Origin: Pisaster brevispinus
Taxonomy: Eukaryota; Echinodermata; Asteroidea; Forcipulatida; Asteriidae
Direction of reading: 5' to 3'
DNA: 64,000 nucleotides
NCBI GenBank assembly: GCA_023634235.1
Contig: JAMKCF010000019.1
Coordinates: 7,643,684-7,707,683, forward strand
In this document: positions 1-12,167 of the stretch, one piece after another
Numbering within the stretch: position 1 is the stretch's first letter
How the letters are laid out: the number at the start of each line of letters is the position of its first letter
Translations under genes and position numbers: made by a program
The notes under the pieces: generated by a model
The model's input: the letters and a program-made list of their open reading frames with translations, nothing else
What the model was told of the DNA's origin: nothing
The model's database searches: none

Positions 1-250
1 GAGTAGCGTCTGATTCACAGAAAGGCCAATCATAGCACAATGTTGGATACCAGTTGAGACACCATGTGTTTCTATTTGTAAATATGCTTTGCTTAGCCCC
101 CAAATCTGTTAAGAATGTTTTCTATCTTAGTAGTTTAAAGACAGTGGGACCTGTTCTCAAGAAGGTACAATTTTAACTGAGCTGTTATTTGACAGAAAAA
201 TCAATACAGTTTAATTGTAATATGTTTCTTCCATTATGGTTCGACATTTA

Positions 251-413
251 GTGCTCGATATATGGCAAGGTGTCCCCCATACTGTGTCTTCATTGTGTTC
301 TGGGAATCTCACGAAGATCTTTAGAGGTTTTTAGGGGTGTACTTCTGTACAAGAGCACACGAGTGTGTTAAGTATGTAAACATTTGGGGGACACGCTCTG
401 CCACACACCGGGC
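251..413. repeat. MITE-like inverted-repeat element, family A copy 1
   Basis: The ends are imperfect inverted repeats of about 28 bp: 251-278 reads GTGCTCGATATATGGCAAGG and then a C run, and 386-413 is its reverse-complement counterpart. A very similar element of nearly the same length (161 bp) lies at 9999-10159, and a partial copy is at about 4240-4334. All contain a G/C run next to the terminal repeat and, in two of them, a TACTTCTGTACAA stretch. No transposase is encoded. The class is not determined because no clear target-site duplication is visible. Confidence 0.6.
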
Positions 414-1358
414 TAACGGTTCGGGTATTAATTGCTTCCGCTTTCATAACTACGCAGTACTCGGCAGTGTTGTTTTAAAGCAATCTTCGTACGACTTTAC
501 AACCGAACAGCCCTTCACGAGTTAAACATGTGAAATTATTCATTATATTCAATCGCATTAGTAATACATTTATCAAAATATGGCTTTAACAATGTTGAAA
601 ATAGGCTATGGCCCAAATATCTCACAAATCCTTTTATAAAGAATTACCACTTGATATTTTGCAATTTCATATCGGCTATTTTGTTTGTCATTTCAAGCTC
701 TTCGGAAATGGAGCTTATAACTGGCTTAATCACCAAGTAGGCCACGGCCCAATTCCCACAATTATTTTCTGGTGTATTATTTCAGTTTCCATCATTGATT
801 TCAAGGTACTTTCATATCAAACATATTTATATAAATTAACTTATCAGATAGAAGCAGGGTGGCTGTTGAAACATTGGGTAATATGACCACTTATAGTCTC
901 CAATTTCGGATGGGAAGCGTAACGGTGCAAGGCTGTTTAACTTTGAAATTATTTTGCGGTTCGCCGGTACACCTTTTATGTAATTCAAAATGACAGCACA
1001 CTGCCATGTGCACAATTTCCCGGGTTAACTTTCGAAACTTGGGAGCATTCATTTACAAAGAACAATCCTTTGTGAGACATACAGCTGAGTGGTTGAAGAC
1101 CGATACAACCGAGGCCTATATGATTTTTAAAAATACTCTAAAGGTATTGTTGAAGATTTTTACAAAGCATCAGTCCTGAAAAAAGACAAGTGTTTCACGC
1201 CATAAACCATTGCAAACCTTTCTTTTTTGATTCATCCCTCGACATGCAGTTGAATGTCTTTTCTTTGTGCAATATAGTCCTAAAACACGGAGGTAAAAAC
1301 CTACACCAATAGCAACCCAAGGTAGTTTGCTCTATGGTTTGGGTGAATGAACCTATCC
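414..1358. other. Unassigned AT-rich sequence
   Basis: No conserved reading frame, splice-bounded exon or recognisable repeat was seen. The longest open frame (608-886, plus strand) has no recognisable motif and is treated as chance. Confidence 0.5.
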
Positions 1359-1670
1359 ACCCAATTCACCTGACGTCATCACACAATGAGTCTTGCTCGC
1401 GCCATTTTGGGAGTCAGATTCCTTGTATGTTAAGCCGTGTCCAAATTGGCGGCTTCGGCTACGGCTGGATCGATGGATCATCATGTGTTACGACGTCCTT
1501 GGAACACCCTTAGCAACAGTAGCCGTAGCCGCCAAGTCGGATACGGCTTTAATGTGCATCTCGCTGTTTAGGTGATGGGCGTGCGCTTAGACAGGCACCG
1601 TATCTTTACATGTATTCTCTCCAAAATGGCAGCTCGTGGGCAGACAGTAGCCGCGTGTGACGTCAGTGCA
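1359..1670 (+). repeat. Interspersed repeat family B, copy 1, with a nested insertion
   Basis: The repeat begins ACCCAATTCACCTGACGTCA and ends with GCGTGTGACGTCAGTG. A second copy in opposite orientation lies at 11861-12025. The shared blocks include CGCGCCATTTT followed by GAGTCA, and CAAAATGGCAG near the other end. Copy 1 is longer because a foldback element (1430-1552) has inserted after GAGTCA. Both ends carry a TGACGTCA palindrome (a CRE/ATF-type octamer), so the terminal repeats are themselves partly inverted. Confidence 0.6.
1430..1552. repeat. Foldback MITE nested inside family B
   Basis: Left arm from 1430 (TTAAGCCGTGTCCAAATTGG) pairs with a right arm ending at 1552, whose reverse complement begins TTAAAGCCGTATCCGACTTG. 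The arms contain GGCGGC-TNCGGCTACGGC. A diverged relative with the same palindromic plan (GTCGGCTATGGCTAC ... GCTACAGCCATAGCC) is at 63571-63692. No coding capacity. Confidence 0.6.
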
Positions 1671-1781
1671 AGGAGTCAATGCAACAAAACTTGTAAAATC
1701 ATGAAGAGTGTCTTACAATTTGAATGAAATAACAAATCAAAAAATAATGCTAATGTTTTTTTTATGAAACATACCTGTCAC

Positions 1782-2085
1782 GGCATTCCAGTTTAATGTA
1801 AATCCAATTTAAACAAAGGTCCCTTCAGAAAGAATACCCGGCCGCGCGCTACCCGGCCTGTGGGTTCTGTAGTTGACCCGGAAGTAATACGCAACCCTTT
1901 TGTTTGAAGGTCACGCGTTGACGTAAAGGTGGAAATACGAACCTGGCATTCCTGTTTGATGTAGAGCCACTTCAGACAACGGTCCCTCCAGAAGAATACC
2001 CCGCCTTGGTAGTCTGTAGCTGACCCGGAAGTAATAGGCAACCCCTTTTTGAAGGTCACGAATGGACGTAAAGGTAGAGTTACCT
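1782..2085. repeat. Two-unit direct tandem repeat of about 163 bp
   Basis: The block starting GGCATTCCAGTTTAATG at 1782 is repeated from 1945 (GGCATTCCTGTTTGATG). Both units contain AGACAACGGTCCCT-like and TGACCCGGAAGTAATA blocks and end with a CGTAAAGGT block. The minus-strand frame at 1793-2110 spans both units and only reflects the duplication. Confidence 0.65.
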
Positions 2086-3930
2086 GTCTATAAAAAAGGA
2101 ATACGAGCAATTTTTGTTATAGAGTTTAGTTGGTGACGGATTTTGACGGCCAAACTGAACATCAGTACATGATAAGAACGTAACTATAAAAGTATAAGCT
2201 TATTATTTGTTTCATAGGTCGCGGTGCCCATTTATAATTTGGCATGGAACTGCCCTCTCATCAAAGGTTAAAAAGTACAAAGTGTCGACGTGCATGGATT
2301 TGATTCCCAGCCGAGGTGCTTATGGGTTCCCCCACAGCACTGGGAAACCATTTATAGCAGACAGTTCTTCATACATCGACGGAAAGCAAAAAGTAAACTA
2401 GATATTGCTTCATGCTTAATAATATAGCAGAAACAAGTTACAAACAGGAGAGTGCTTTCCTTCAGACGAGCTTTCCTCTCCCTATATTATTGTCAACCAA
2501 TGAAATTGTTAATGAAATGTATTAATTCATTTTAATTTACAATAAAAAACAATTGGCATGACAAAGCTGAATTATTTGATCCTTTTTATTCCTCGACACA
2601 CATAGAAAAAAAATGCTCCCATTCCTAATACCAAAAGTAGCTCATCCACAATTTCTGGTTCGGAGTACTGTGCGTTAAACCGACTGTTACACCGTTTGTT
2701 TTCTTCCTTTACCCTGATTCTAATGGTTCGCTGCACACATAATTATACCTCACCAGATATAGACTAGAAAGCACGCCTTCCCACCCTTGGTTGATTGTGG
2801 AACGCAGGTGTTGAATACGTTAGTTAGGAAAAAATGTTAATGACGCTGCCAAGTATTCCGAGGAGATTAAAGTTATGTTATGACGGGTCTAACCTTTTGC
2901 GTTCTTATCGCGCCATCTTCGAAGGGTTACCCAATAACGAATCTAATTCAATCAGCGAAGGTGTATATAGTTACGGCAACCCGGAGCTGTATCCTGGTAC
3001 CACGGCTTCTCTTACTGCCGATTACGTTTTTGGAGACGTAACTTAATTTGGTTTTAAATTTATACTGCCATCTGGTTGCCAGACTAAGTCGAGGCCTGAT
3101 ATTTGACTCTGTGAGTATCAAGGAATATAATTTGAGTTTACCCTTGAACAACCAAATCGCTTATGGTGGATTGTTTCCTAAATTGAAAATACCGAGAAAA
3201 TGTCTGTGCGGTGGAACAAGTATGCTTTAAAACACTGATGTAATGAAAATTCCATTCATTACAAGAGATTAGACACGATTGATCTTAACGCAAAAACCAG
3301 CTGAGCGTCAATTCAAAAAATGTGTCATTGATGGCAAACCAAACGGGTTTCAAAACAATAAACTGTAGCAGTTGTTTCAACTCAAATAAGGTGTTGATTT
3401 ATAACTGCATGTATTTCCATCAACCATTCAAGGTAGGGCCTAAAGACTTGAACAATGATGAAAATACATACGTTAAAAACTCTCAAGAACCATACTGCAA
3501 GGAAAATGACAGGAGATTCGAAGGCAAACATAATGATACCCGATGCTATCTACTCCAGAGCACCTGTGATATCGCTCAGGCGCCCCAAGTCACCTTTACG
3601 TCCCTCGGAGTATACCCAACCATTAACAAACTAAGCCCCAAACATTTCAACTATTAATCCTTGAACAAAAAGTGATTGATGCACAATCTGAACTCTCCCC
3701 TTTTCCGTCCATGGACTTTTTAGCAAACCAAAAAGGAAAGTATGGGTCCGGTGGGAAATTCAACTTGACAGATGAGTTGAATGCCTTCACACGCATCTGC
3801 CAGTTATTATTCTCAACCACTGAGCATGCAACAAAATACAAAAACACATTTTAAAAACTATCTTACAGAAAAAGAGAGTTTGGATGTGTGTACAAACTCA
3901 GGCACACACACACACAACTTTACGGATTGA
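2086..3930. other. Unassigned sequence
   Basis: Several short frames are open on both strands, the longest at 3322-3657 plus strand (111 codons). None shows a recognisable domain, signal peptide or convincing splice context. A CA run lies just before 3920. Confidence 0.4.
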
Positions 3931-4214
3931 GTTTGTGGGGTCCTGTTGTTCTAATGTTCAACAATATTGTTGTTCTTATTATTCCCTTTTCTAAAGAATT
4001 ATCTTGTGGGGTCCAGGTCGAACAAAGAAAACCTTGTGGGGTAGCAATGGTCTATTGTGTAAAATACCCCACAAGGGTGCCCTTTGTTCTAACCCAGCCA
4101 ACTTACTGGTACTTTTAACAAAGGAACAATGATACCCCATTTCTAGTAGTGGAACCCCACTGAGAATTTCTTCAGAAAAGGGAATAATAGAACAGCAATA
4201 GTAGGACCCCACAC
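3931..4214. repeat. Foldback element with long imperfect inverted repeats
   Basis: The left arm (TTTGTGGGGTCCTGTTGTTC, then TTATTATTCCCTTTTCTAAA) is mirrored on the opposite strand by the right arm ending AGGACCCCACAC at 4203-4214, which carries TTCAGAAAAGGGAATAATAG. The arms are roughly 70-85 bp. No open frame of note; the class is unknown. Confidence 0.6.
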
Positions 4215-4239
4215 CCCGGATCCATAAGTGTGTGTGCGG

Positions 4240-4334
4240 GGGGGGGGGGGGGTACTTCTGTACAATAGGAAAATAGTGTGATCAAGTATGGGTACATTGG
4301 GGGGGGGGTTCCCCTCTGCCCCCATATTGGGCAT
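4240..4334. repeat. Partial MITE, family A copy 2
   Basis: A 16-base G run is followed by GGTACTTCTGTACAATAG and ends with CTCTGCCCCCATATTGGGCA, matching the right half of family A elements at 251-413 and 9999-10159. The left end is eroded. It abuts the foldback element at 3931-4214. Confidence 0.5.
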
Positions 4335-4388
4335 GGTATACCCCAGCCTGGCACATTTTAAAGACAGGACCGATGACTTTATACTAAC

Positions 4389-4543
4389 CTCAGTCACACT
4401 TTGCCATCCTGATATAGTCTCAGTGAACGAGTCAGTGTAATACACTATGTACTGCCCATTGCTACTTCCAGCCGGTAAGAATGGGTCCCAGCTGAGGTTA
4501 ATGGACGTCGGTGAGGCACTTCGAATACTCATATTCATTGGAC
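4389..4543 (-). CDS. Orphan exon encoding most of a fibronectin type III domain
   Basis: On the minus strand a 155-nt exon is bounded by an acceptor (TTTATTACAG before GTCCAATG) and a donor (CTGAG before GTTAGT). It encodes about 52 residues beginning GPMNMSIRSASPTSINLSWD and continuing with GQYIVYYTDS and GWQSVTEV. The SPTSINLSWD segment has the conserved B-strand Trp and YIVYYT is the typical C-strand tyrosine block of an FN3 domain; the second half of the domain must be on another exon. FN3 domains of this style occur in extracellular parts of netrin receptors (DCC/neogenin), receptor tyrosine phosphatases, sidekick and similar adhesion receptors. The family cannot be fixed from one exon. 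No flanking exons were found, so the gene may have long introns reaching out of the window, or this may be a remnant. Confidence 0.6.
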
Positions 4544-6389
4544 CTGTAATAAACAACAACATTTGTACATAATTAGTGAAACAAAGCCGCCGGCTATTCA
4601 AGACTAAATCTACAATACTAAGAGCACAGCACACAGGTCTGTCAATGGTGTAAACTGAGAACAACCAGATAATTAATATCCCATTGTTTGGAATTTGTTT
4701 TGTGACGTCCCCACTGGCTTTGTAAACGAAAAGCAAAACGAGGATGTACTCGGTACGTCATTTTCCCGGATCCCTTTTGTTAAAGTCCTCAGTTTTATTG
4801 CATTGCCCACCTTTACATTGGAAGAATGGTATCCGGATCGGAAACGACCCGGGGCAAATTTCATAGCTGCTGAGCTAAATATTAATATTGCTTCACAAAT
4901 GTACTTGCTTAATAATAAAACACCACTCACAATCAATTATTATTGATTTACGGTTTCAACTGAAGAGACAAAATCACTTGAATACGAGTGTATGAAGGTC
5001 GAATGTGCTGCTTTTTTGTCGAAAATGGCCATCAGGAAAACCTAAATTTTACATTTCAGAAGATGATGTAAGTAAAATGTAAAATGTGTTGTGTGAATGA
5101 AGTTGTTCTAGACGGATTGCACCCTCATAAAATGATAAAGAACTAAGTGTCGAAAGTTTCATGTGTTGCAACAAGATATTATTTCAGTTTGAGTATTATT
5201 TCAGTTTGATTTGTGGCTAGCATGATATCATGAAAAATCAGGCTGCATAGTGATGAAATCAAAAGGAACCACATTCCCGCCAAATTCCACGTGACCCTAT
5301 GACTAGATCACGATGCGTCCTAATGGGAAAGCCGTATTGGGTTGCACTATTCGGTGTACGTCATCAATCCAATATTGTGCCTTATGTGATACGTTTAGAT
5401 ACACACCATACTATTTCGTTTATACTTAACAAGCTATTTCACTCAGAGTAAATCATGCTTACGTCCCCACCTCTTAATATAATTCTTAATGTTCAGAACA
5501 GCTCTCAGTTTCCTTCGAGGTAATAAAAAATGTTAATAATTTATATTACCCTTGCTTTTACGATCGCCCCCTTCAGCACCTGGAGGATGGAAGACTGCGT
5601 GGGCGAACCACTCACGCACAAACATGACTGCTTATTATCTGGCAAGCAATAATTTCCAGTCCAAAATTTTGAGTAATTTTAGCACGTGCACTTGAAATTT
5701 GAAATATGTCATGAAGTTTGTGGTTGTGACAGAGGAAGTAACGTTCGTCTTGGACAGTTCCCTACAGTGTCAACGATGTATAGCCTACCATCCTTCATTT
5801 TTATCAAGACAAGTTGAAAGTGTTTGGAGATATTCAACATGAAACTGCACCCATTTAGGATATCTTCAACGGAAAGCCACGTAATCTAAACTGAGGCTGC
5901 AAGTACAAAATGGCCGACCCTGTGAGCACCAGTGGTTAGCAATCTTGCTTTAAAGGAACGTATAAACAAAGACATGCAAAAAAACTCAACCAATTCGTCA
6001 TGGTAATTCAAGACAGCAGGGCCACCAGTTACAAACAAATAACTCACTCATCAATCAATTTTCCTGTGTAGATTTATAGTCTACCTCGTGAATGTTGAGT
6101 CTCCATTGTCTATCACATTATGCGTGGTAGGAACCGCTGCACAAACATACCTCCATGTAATTGACACATTATCATTGTACACGTCACTTACATTCCAGGG
6201 TCGTACGTGCATAATAGATCAATTCAATCCCAGCCGAGGTAAATGTATATCTTGTGTACATTGTATAGACAAACCATGAAAATTGTTTGTAGTTTTTGTA
6301 ACAGCGAATTTCAAATTTACCCCCAAAGTACTAGAGGAAAATGAACGAAAACATGTTATGGTCTACAAACTGTACATTATGTACATAAG
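4544..6389. other. Unassigned sequence
   Basis: Possibly intron of the gene carrying the FN3 exon, but no further exon could be supported. Frames at 4673-4946 on the two strands overlap each other and carry no recognisable domain. Confidence 0.35.
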
Positions 6390-6605
6390 GTCTATGTCAC
6401 ACGAGGCCGGCAATTCACAGGCAATCGATTCCAGGCAATCTCCAATGAGAAAAGGCATTCACACTTGAATGTTCACCCAATTTTATTGGGGGTCGTAAGA
6501 CATTGTTTGAAAAATTACTCATGCGCTACCAAAGCGGCCCTGTAGCATGCACTGCGGTTGGTTGCCTCCAAGTTGCCTGTTAAAGTTACCGCGTGTGACA
6601 AGGCC
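6390..6605. repeat. MITE-like element with TGTCACACG termini
   Basis: The left end (TATGTCACACGAGGCCGGCA, followed by ACAGGCAA) is mirrored by the right end, whose reverse complement reads TTGTCACACGCGGTAACTTT then ACAGGCAA. The element is about 215 bp, with no coding frame. No target-site duplication could be fixed. Confidence 0.55.
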
Positions 6606-8917
6606 GATGTTTTGTGGGTCCAGGATCTGTAAGCCACACATTGTCAAACTTGTTTACAGAGAGAGCATTTTCTTGTCACATTCTTGCAAACCCTTGCCGG
6701 ATTAATGAGGACGCCAAACGTTCCTCTCATATACTTATAGCTCACAGATGCAAAACGTTAGAAGTGAATTCATGGTTGCACTTTATATGACGTCATCTCA
6801 AGATAAATGGGTTTTTCTATGACGTCATGGCGCTTGATACCACAAGGGCCAAACTACTCAAATTTGATGACGCGAAGGTAGACAACTTTGCGTCAAAAGG
6901 GTACTTGAGATAAAACAAAGCATGCACCGATACAATTTGGCGTGTCTAAATCCTATGACTAAAACCCTCAAGTATTCCAAATGGAATGTTGCCTTCAGGC
7001 TCTGTTGATTTTTGAATTACTGTAAACCAGTTGGTCTAAATTTAACAGCATCTTAATGACTTGGCGACGCTTGAACGGACACCATTTTTTAATGAACATG
7101 CAAATAGCGGGAATTATTTCGGATGTCTGTTCAAGTTCTCCCATTGTAGAGAACATCCGCTCCGAAATTGAAAATTAGAAACTGACAATATCTAGACATC
7201 CAAAATAAGACTTTTAATGACAGTAGGCCTATCTCTCATAACAAATATAGCGCGGTCATTTGGGATTCAAGGCGAGATAGGCCTATGTTTTTGTATTTTT
7301 TAATGTGAGCAATATCTTTCTACACATGAGGGAAGTACATTACGATTTGATATTATTCATAACACAACACAAGGACGATCTTCAATGTCACATTTCCAAG
7401 TCCAGACTACATGAGAGGAGAGGTCAACAGGTGATTTACGTCTTGGATGAAAGACTAGGACAAACCAGCCAACACCTCCAAAACAACCGATAAGTGAATA
7501 GAGGGAAGTCAGGGGGCAAGACGGCGGCACGTGCCTGTACATTCCACTCACAATCAGACCGTTTAGGATCGAGCGAGACGGACGTTCGCCCCTCGCGAGG
7601 TCACGGTAACAGCAGACAAACACCATCAACAATGCGTTCTGATAGTGATGCACGCACGGACACGTTGTATAATATGAGATTTACCTCGGACGCTCCTCAG
7701 ATTTTCCGAAAAGTCTTGGGACCCCCCTCCTCCCCCTAAAAAAAAAAAAGCCAAAAAATGGAAAACGGAAAGCACAACTATTCATTGATTGTTGTTGTTG
7801 TTGTTTTTTCAGCCTGATTATGAAGAACAGCGTATGTTGCTGAACTCCAGGATTCTCTAGCGTAGGCTACAATTTTTGAACAATCTTCAAACCTTAACGA
7901 CGATTTCCACGAAAAGGTACTTTGAATTTCATCTTCTACTACAATTTATATTCTAGCTATCTTGATATATCCTAAATTTGAAGAGTAATAGTTCGTGTAT
8001 GGTGCATAAATGAAAAAAAAGAGTAAACTTCAGTGTTCTTGTCGAAGTTCAAAATGGTGCTGCTTTTTAAAAACATGCTAAAGTTTCACAACCTTTTTAA
8101 ACGGGGCAAACCTGTGACTATTGTGACTACTATGTTTCAGTAAATACAAGAGCCTTGGCACCCGAAGGTAGACCTAATTATTTTCGTCTGGCTACTTGCT
8201 GGGCCTCGGCCCTTTGAGGTCAAACACTAAAGCTGGTCGCCACCACGATTTAACACTGGATCTCTACATTGGTAACAATGGTTTTTTAATGTCACAGTTT
8301 GTTTTGCAAAACTGAGGTAAGAATTTCATTGACTGGGTGCTCATTATGTACGAACAGTATACTTTAATTGTACAAAAGACTTTTTGGTAATTACGTCGAG
8401 TGTGACTTTTTAACCTTGTGGCAAAATTGTTGGCTATTTATTTGTCTTTCTTAAGATCTCTTTCTTCAGATCATCTTCCTGGGGAAAGGTGAAGTGTTCA
8501 TAGTCTTGTTTTGTTAGAAGAAGTGGTTCCTCCGGCAGAACGGGGAAAAATACTACCGGGATTAAGTAACCTTGTAGTTCATAAAAAACAACTCCAGGAG
8601 TTGATTGTGGTTCGAGTGACTGCTATAAACGTTCTCGAAAAGCCTCAGAGCGGTTTTGCTCTTACAGTTGCATTTTCAAGGAGGTTGAGTGATGGACCTA
8701 CAGAGTGGTGATTATTTCTTTCTACAAGAATATTTTTAAGAAAGAATGTTTGTACATGGTTGAAAACGATCCAGAGGAGTGCTGTAACCAAGGCACCCTG
8801 CCACCAGTAAACGAAGAGCGGCAAGAAAGTGGAAAAACAAAATGTCGCCGCATTATTTTAAATCGGGCCGAACCAAAGATTCAATTAATGTCAAATTACG
8901 ACCAGCATATACAGAGT
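6606..8917. other. Unassigned sequence
   Basis: Contains two TGACGTCA-type octamers near 6790-6830, an A run at 7738-7750 and a short (GTT)n run near 7790-7805. The frames at 7305-7739 and 8511-8711 are short and show no recognisable domain. Confidence 0.35.
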
Positions 8918-9022
8918 AGATTGAGCTGTGTCCGAGGCTACGGCTGTTGGCTGCAGTCGCAAAGTTGAGCAATAGGACTTTTCAGCGATCCGGCCCAAGC
9001 CGCTCAGCCGACGGCTGTTAGT
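8918..9022. repeat. Interspersed repeat family C, copy 1
   Basis: Shares the order TTGAGCTG, GGCTACGGCTGTTGGCTGCA, GGACTTTTCAGCG and a terminal GC-rich arm with 11664-11768. The arms (GGCTACGGCTGTTGGC and GCCGACGGCTG) are loosely inverted, so it is probably a foldback MITE. Confidence 0.55.
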
Positions 9023-9653
9023 TTTTAATTCATGCAGTAAAACAAAACAACACAATGGGAAACTTATTGTTAATAGGTGGTTCAAAATCCCACATTTTGT
9101 TAAAGACTCAAGAATTAAGAATTATCACACAATTTTGTGGAAATATTAAGAGTCACATCCCAAAATACCGTGATTTTCACCAAATATTTCTGGAATTTCA
9201 CACTGTTTTTCGGTTTCCATATTTAGGCATAAACACTGTCCGAATTCGGGTAGTCAAAATAAACAATGTGAATGTCTTACAATGTAAATGAACATATTTC
9301 TTTCAATCGCGCACTCCCCCAAAGTTAACCTCAGTCTGCTGTGTTTATTTGTCGAGACCAACTGTTGGGAAACCGAATGTGCACGACAATACTATTGTGC
9401 AACACTGGTGATTGGATTTCATCGAAAACAAGACAAAGACCCATGACAACGAACTCTACCGACTGCCTTGCTGTTCTGACATATTTGAAATCCTTCATAG
9501 ACCTCTTGCATTGGCCGCCATTGAGGTTAAACAATGGAAACGTGCACACGCGTGTACGTCGTGCCGCGCACTACTCTCAGCCAATAATAGGTCTTCATTG
9601 ACCTCAATGAGGGCGCTGTTAAGGCTTGTGACGTCATAAGCCAGGGGTCTATA

Positions 9654-9822
9654 GACCTTATGCACATGACGTCATTTCAGTAGGGCGCCCTCGCCTAGAG
9701 GTCAAAAGGAGGTTGTTCATTGGCCAATCCTATGCGCCGCGCGTACAAATCTGTGGGTTTCGATTGTTTCGTCACCGTTTTACCTCTAAGATGGCGGCTG
9801 GATGACGTCAATGCATAAGGTC
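9654..9822. repeat. MITE with GACCTTATGCA termini
   Basis: Perfectly placed terminal inverted repeats: GACCTTATGCACATGACGTC at 9654 and, reverse-complemented, GACCTTATGCATTGACGTCA at 9822. Total length 169 bp. The interior includes CTAAGATGGCGGCTGG. No coding capacity; the target-site duplication is not evident. Confidence 0.65.
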
Positions 9823-9998
9823 CATTGGAGAGCCATTACTCGGTGGTCTATTTACACAGCACCACAACTTCAAATTAAACCATACCGTTTATTTGAGGCC
9901 TGACTTGTGCCACAATTTAGGCCTCAGACCCATCATTTCCAAAGCTGATTTTATTTCGGAAGAACAAGGGCTCAAACCTTTTCAAATATAGGCTACTA

Positions 9999-10159
9999 TG
10001 CCCGATATGTGGTAGAGGGTGTCCTCCCCCAAAAAAGTGTTCCCATACTCTAACGTACTCTTTTTCTCTTTTTACAGATGTATCACCCCCTAATATCCTA
10101 TAAAGAACTGAGGACACAAATATAATAGGAGGGGGTACACTTTGCCACATATCGAGCAC
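9999..10159. repeat. MITE-like inverted-repeat element, family A copy 3
   Basis: Starts TGCCCGATATGTGGTAGAGG and ends GCCACATATCGAGCAC, which is the same terminal repeat inverted. It is 161 bp long, against 163 bp for the copy at 251-413. Confidence 0.65.
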
Positions 10160-11663
10160 CAAATGTTTTCATGAGCCATTATTTATATCGGTATTCCATT
10201 TGTCCTATACACTAATAGCTTCAATGCTTTCAGACCTATGGGACCCCGCATATCTGTCTTTTTGTTCCACAGCCAGCAATAATTTACAGTATTTCTGGAC
10301 CATTTGCTATATATAATGAAAAAGTGTCTCATTTTGATTTCCGCTTGATATACACTGATGCCATATATCAAACGGCGGGACCAGAGCGAGCAGTCAGCGG
10401 GGGCGACTGAGCGGTACGCCCGGGCAGCATCCGGCTGTCAAATACGTGACAGCATGCGGGGAATGTAGCAGTGGTCTACTGAGGGCGATCAGGAGGCCAT
10501 GCAGGATCGACCTATTGCTTGGGGGAAACATCGACTGCATCTATTCTCCTGTTCCCTTTAAGGCTCGACTGTGTTATTGTTAGTTCAGGATACATATTTA
10601 AGACTCCCGCAGTTTTCTTGATTTAATAAAATAACAACTGAGGTTGTATGATATACATTTTCTTATAAAGCTTCAGATGTCTGGTGGTTTACAAGTAGAC
10701 TATATAACCATATCACCGCAATGCACAGTCACACAAAAGACGTGTTTCTTTTACTAGCGCAATACAAATAGTTACCCACGACCCGTGAAAGAGGCAAAAT
10801 TCAAACGAAGGGGTAGACATTTGTCCGTACTGTGCTCGTCACAAAACAAATTTAGACACGACAACACCCCCCCCCCCCCTGCGTCCAACTCATCTCCTTC
10901 ACAGCACCGCAAAATAAGACACCAATAACCACCATGCTGCCACAATGTTTACGTTCGAAACACCTAAATCAACAGTGACTGAAAAGGGGTCTTGAAATTC
11001 CCCATAGAGATTGTGTGGAATGTGTATCTATGCAGTCTTGGCCCTCAGAAGCCAAGTCCAACAAGACGTGGTCTGCCCAAGGCCTTGGGGCATGCCACGT
11101 TTTGGCACTGCCTTCATGAATTGAAAGTAGCATTGCATTCTCCGAGGTTCATCCAGGTTCATATTTTCTTAACAAACTTGTGAATCGGTTATAAAAACAA
11201 TTGAGAGGCGCTAGTGCCTGTAATTCAATTTTGCATTGAAAGTTACTTTTCATTATTCTTTAATCTCAGAAGAGTTGACTGTTTACCGCATGATGGAAAA
11301 CATCGAATGTCGCGTAATGATTGATCAAATCTGCTCACTAAAAAAAATTTCTATGCTTAGAGCGATGACGCTTGGTGCCAATTAACAACTACCGTTCAAT
11401 ATTGTATACGGATATTTATTTCAAACTTAAAATAACATCTGACCATCAGCAGATTGAATGAACTGAACCAAAATTTACAATATGTCACATACAAATATTG
11501 AACACCAACTGAATAGGCCTAAAGGAGGACTCAATCAGAAAGCTCAAAATGCTCGACACACTGAGACTCTCCTCAACAGCAGAAATCAAGAAAGGTCAAA
11601 GGGTCAGGTGCGGGGCATTAAATGGACACTCGGGGAATTTAGACGAAAGCCGTTTCCGAATTA
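10160..11663. other. Unassigned sequence with a small GC-rich patch
   Basis: The segment 10375-10510 is much richer in G and C than its surroundings (for example GGTACGCCCGGGCAGCATCC) but shows no frame or structure that can be named. A C run is at 10866-10880. Nothing else was recognised. Confidence 0.35.
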
Positions 11664-11768
11664 AGCGACTTGAGCTGCGGCTATGGCCGTTGGCTGCAAC
11701 GACAACGTTGGACTTTTCAGCGTTCTGACCGTAGCTACTGCCGAAGTCATCAAATTGCTCGGTTGTCT
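11664..11768. repeat. Interspersed repeat family C, copy 2
   Basis: Collinear with 8918-9022: TTGAGCTG, GGCTATGGCCGTTGGCTGCA and GGACTTTTCAGCG occur in the same order and spacing. Confidence 0.55.
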
Positions 11769-11860
11769 AAACAAAACGTAGATGAACAATCAGGAAAATT
11801 ATCCCCGCCCTAATAATGTGAAACAATTTCTCAAGTTAGATACAGTGTCCTGCATTGAAC

Positions 11861-12025
11861 CTCAACGACTGACGTCACACGCAGCTGTACTGATCTGCCA
11901 TTTTGGGAGTCAATAGCATGTACAAAATATGGTACGCCTGACCTCACGTACGCGCGTCGCCTGTGACTCAAAAAATGGCGCGCACAAGATTTATCGTGTG
12001 ATGACGTCATGTGAATTGGGTCAAC
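11861..12025 (-). repeat. Interspersed repeat family B, copy 2 (inverted)
   Basis: Read on the minus strand it begins ACCCAATTCACATGACGTCA, continues through GCGCGCCATTTTTTGAGTCA and CCCAAAATGGCAG, and ends with GCGTGTGACGTCAGTCG. It is the uninterrupted version of the element at 1359-1670. Confidence 0.65.
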
Positions 12026-12167
12026 AGGCCTACAGAAGAAGAAAAAATCCGGAATTTGAAATTCTATAATCATGAAAAAATACAAGCTCTAGTAACAGCG
12101 ATACAATTTCCATTATTTAATTTACATCATATTTTTAAAGAGTAAATTCCACAATGAATAAAATGGG

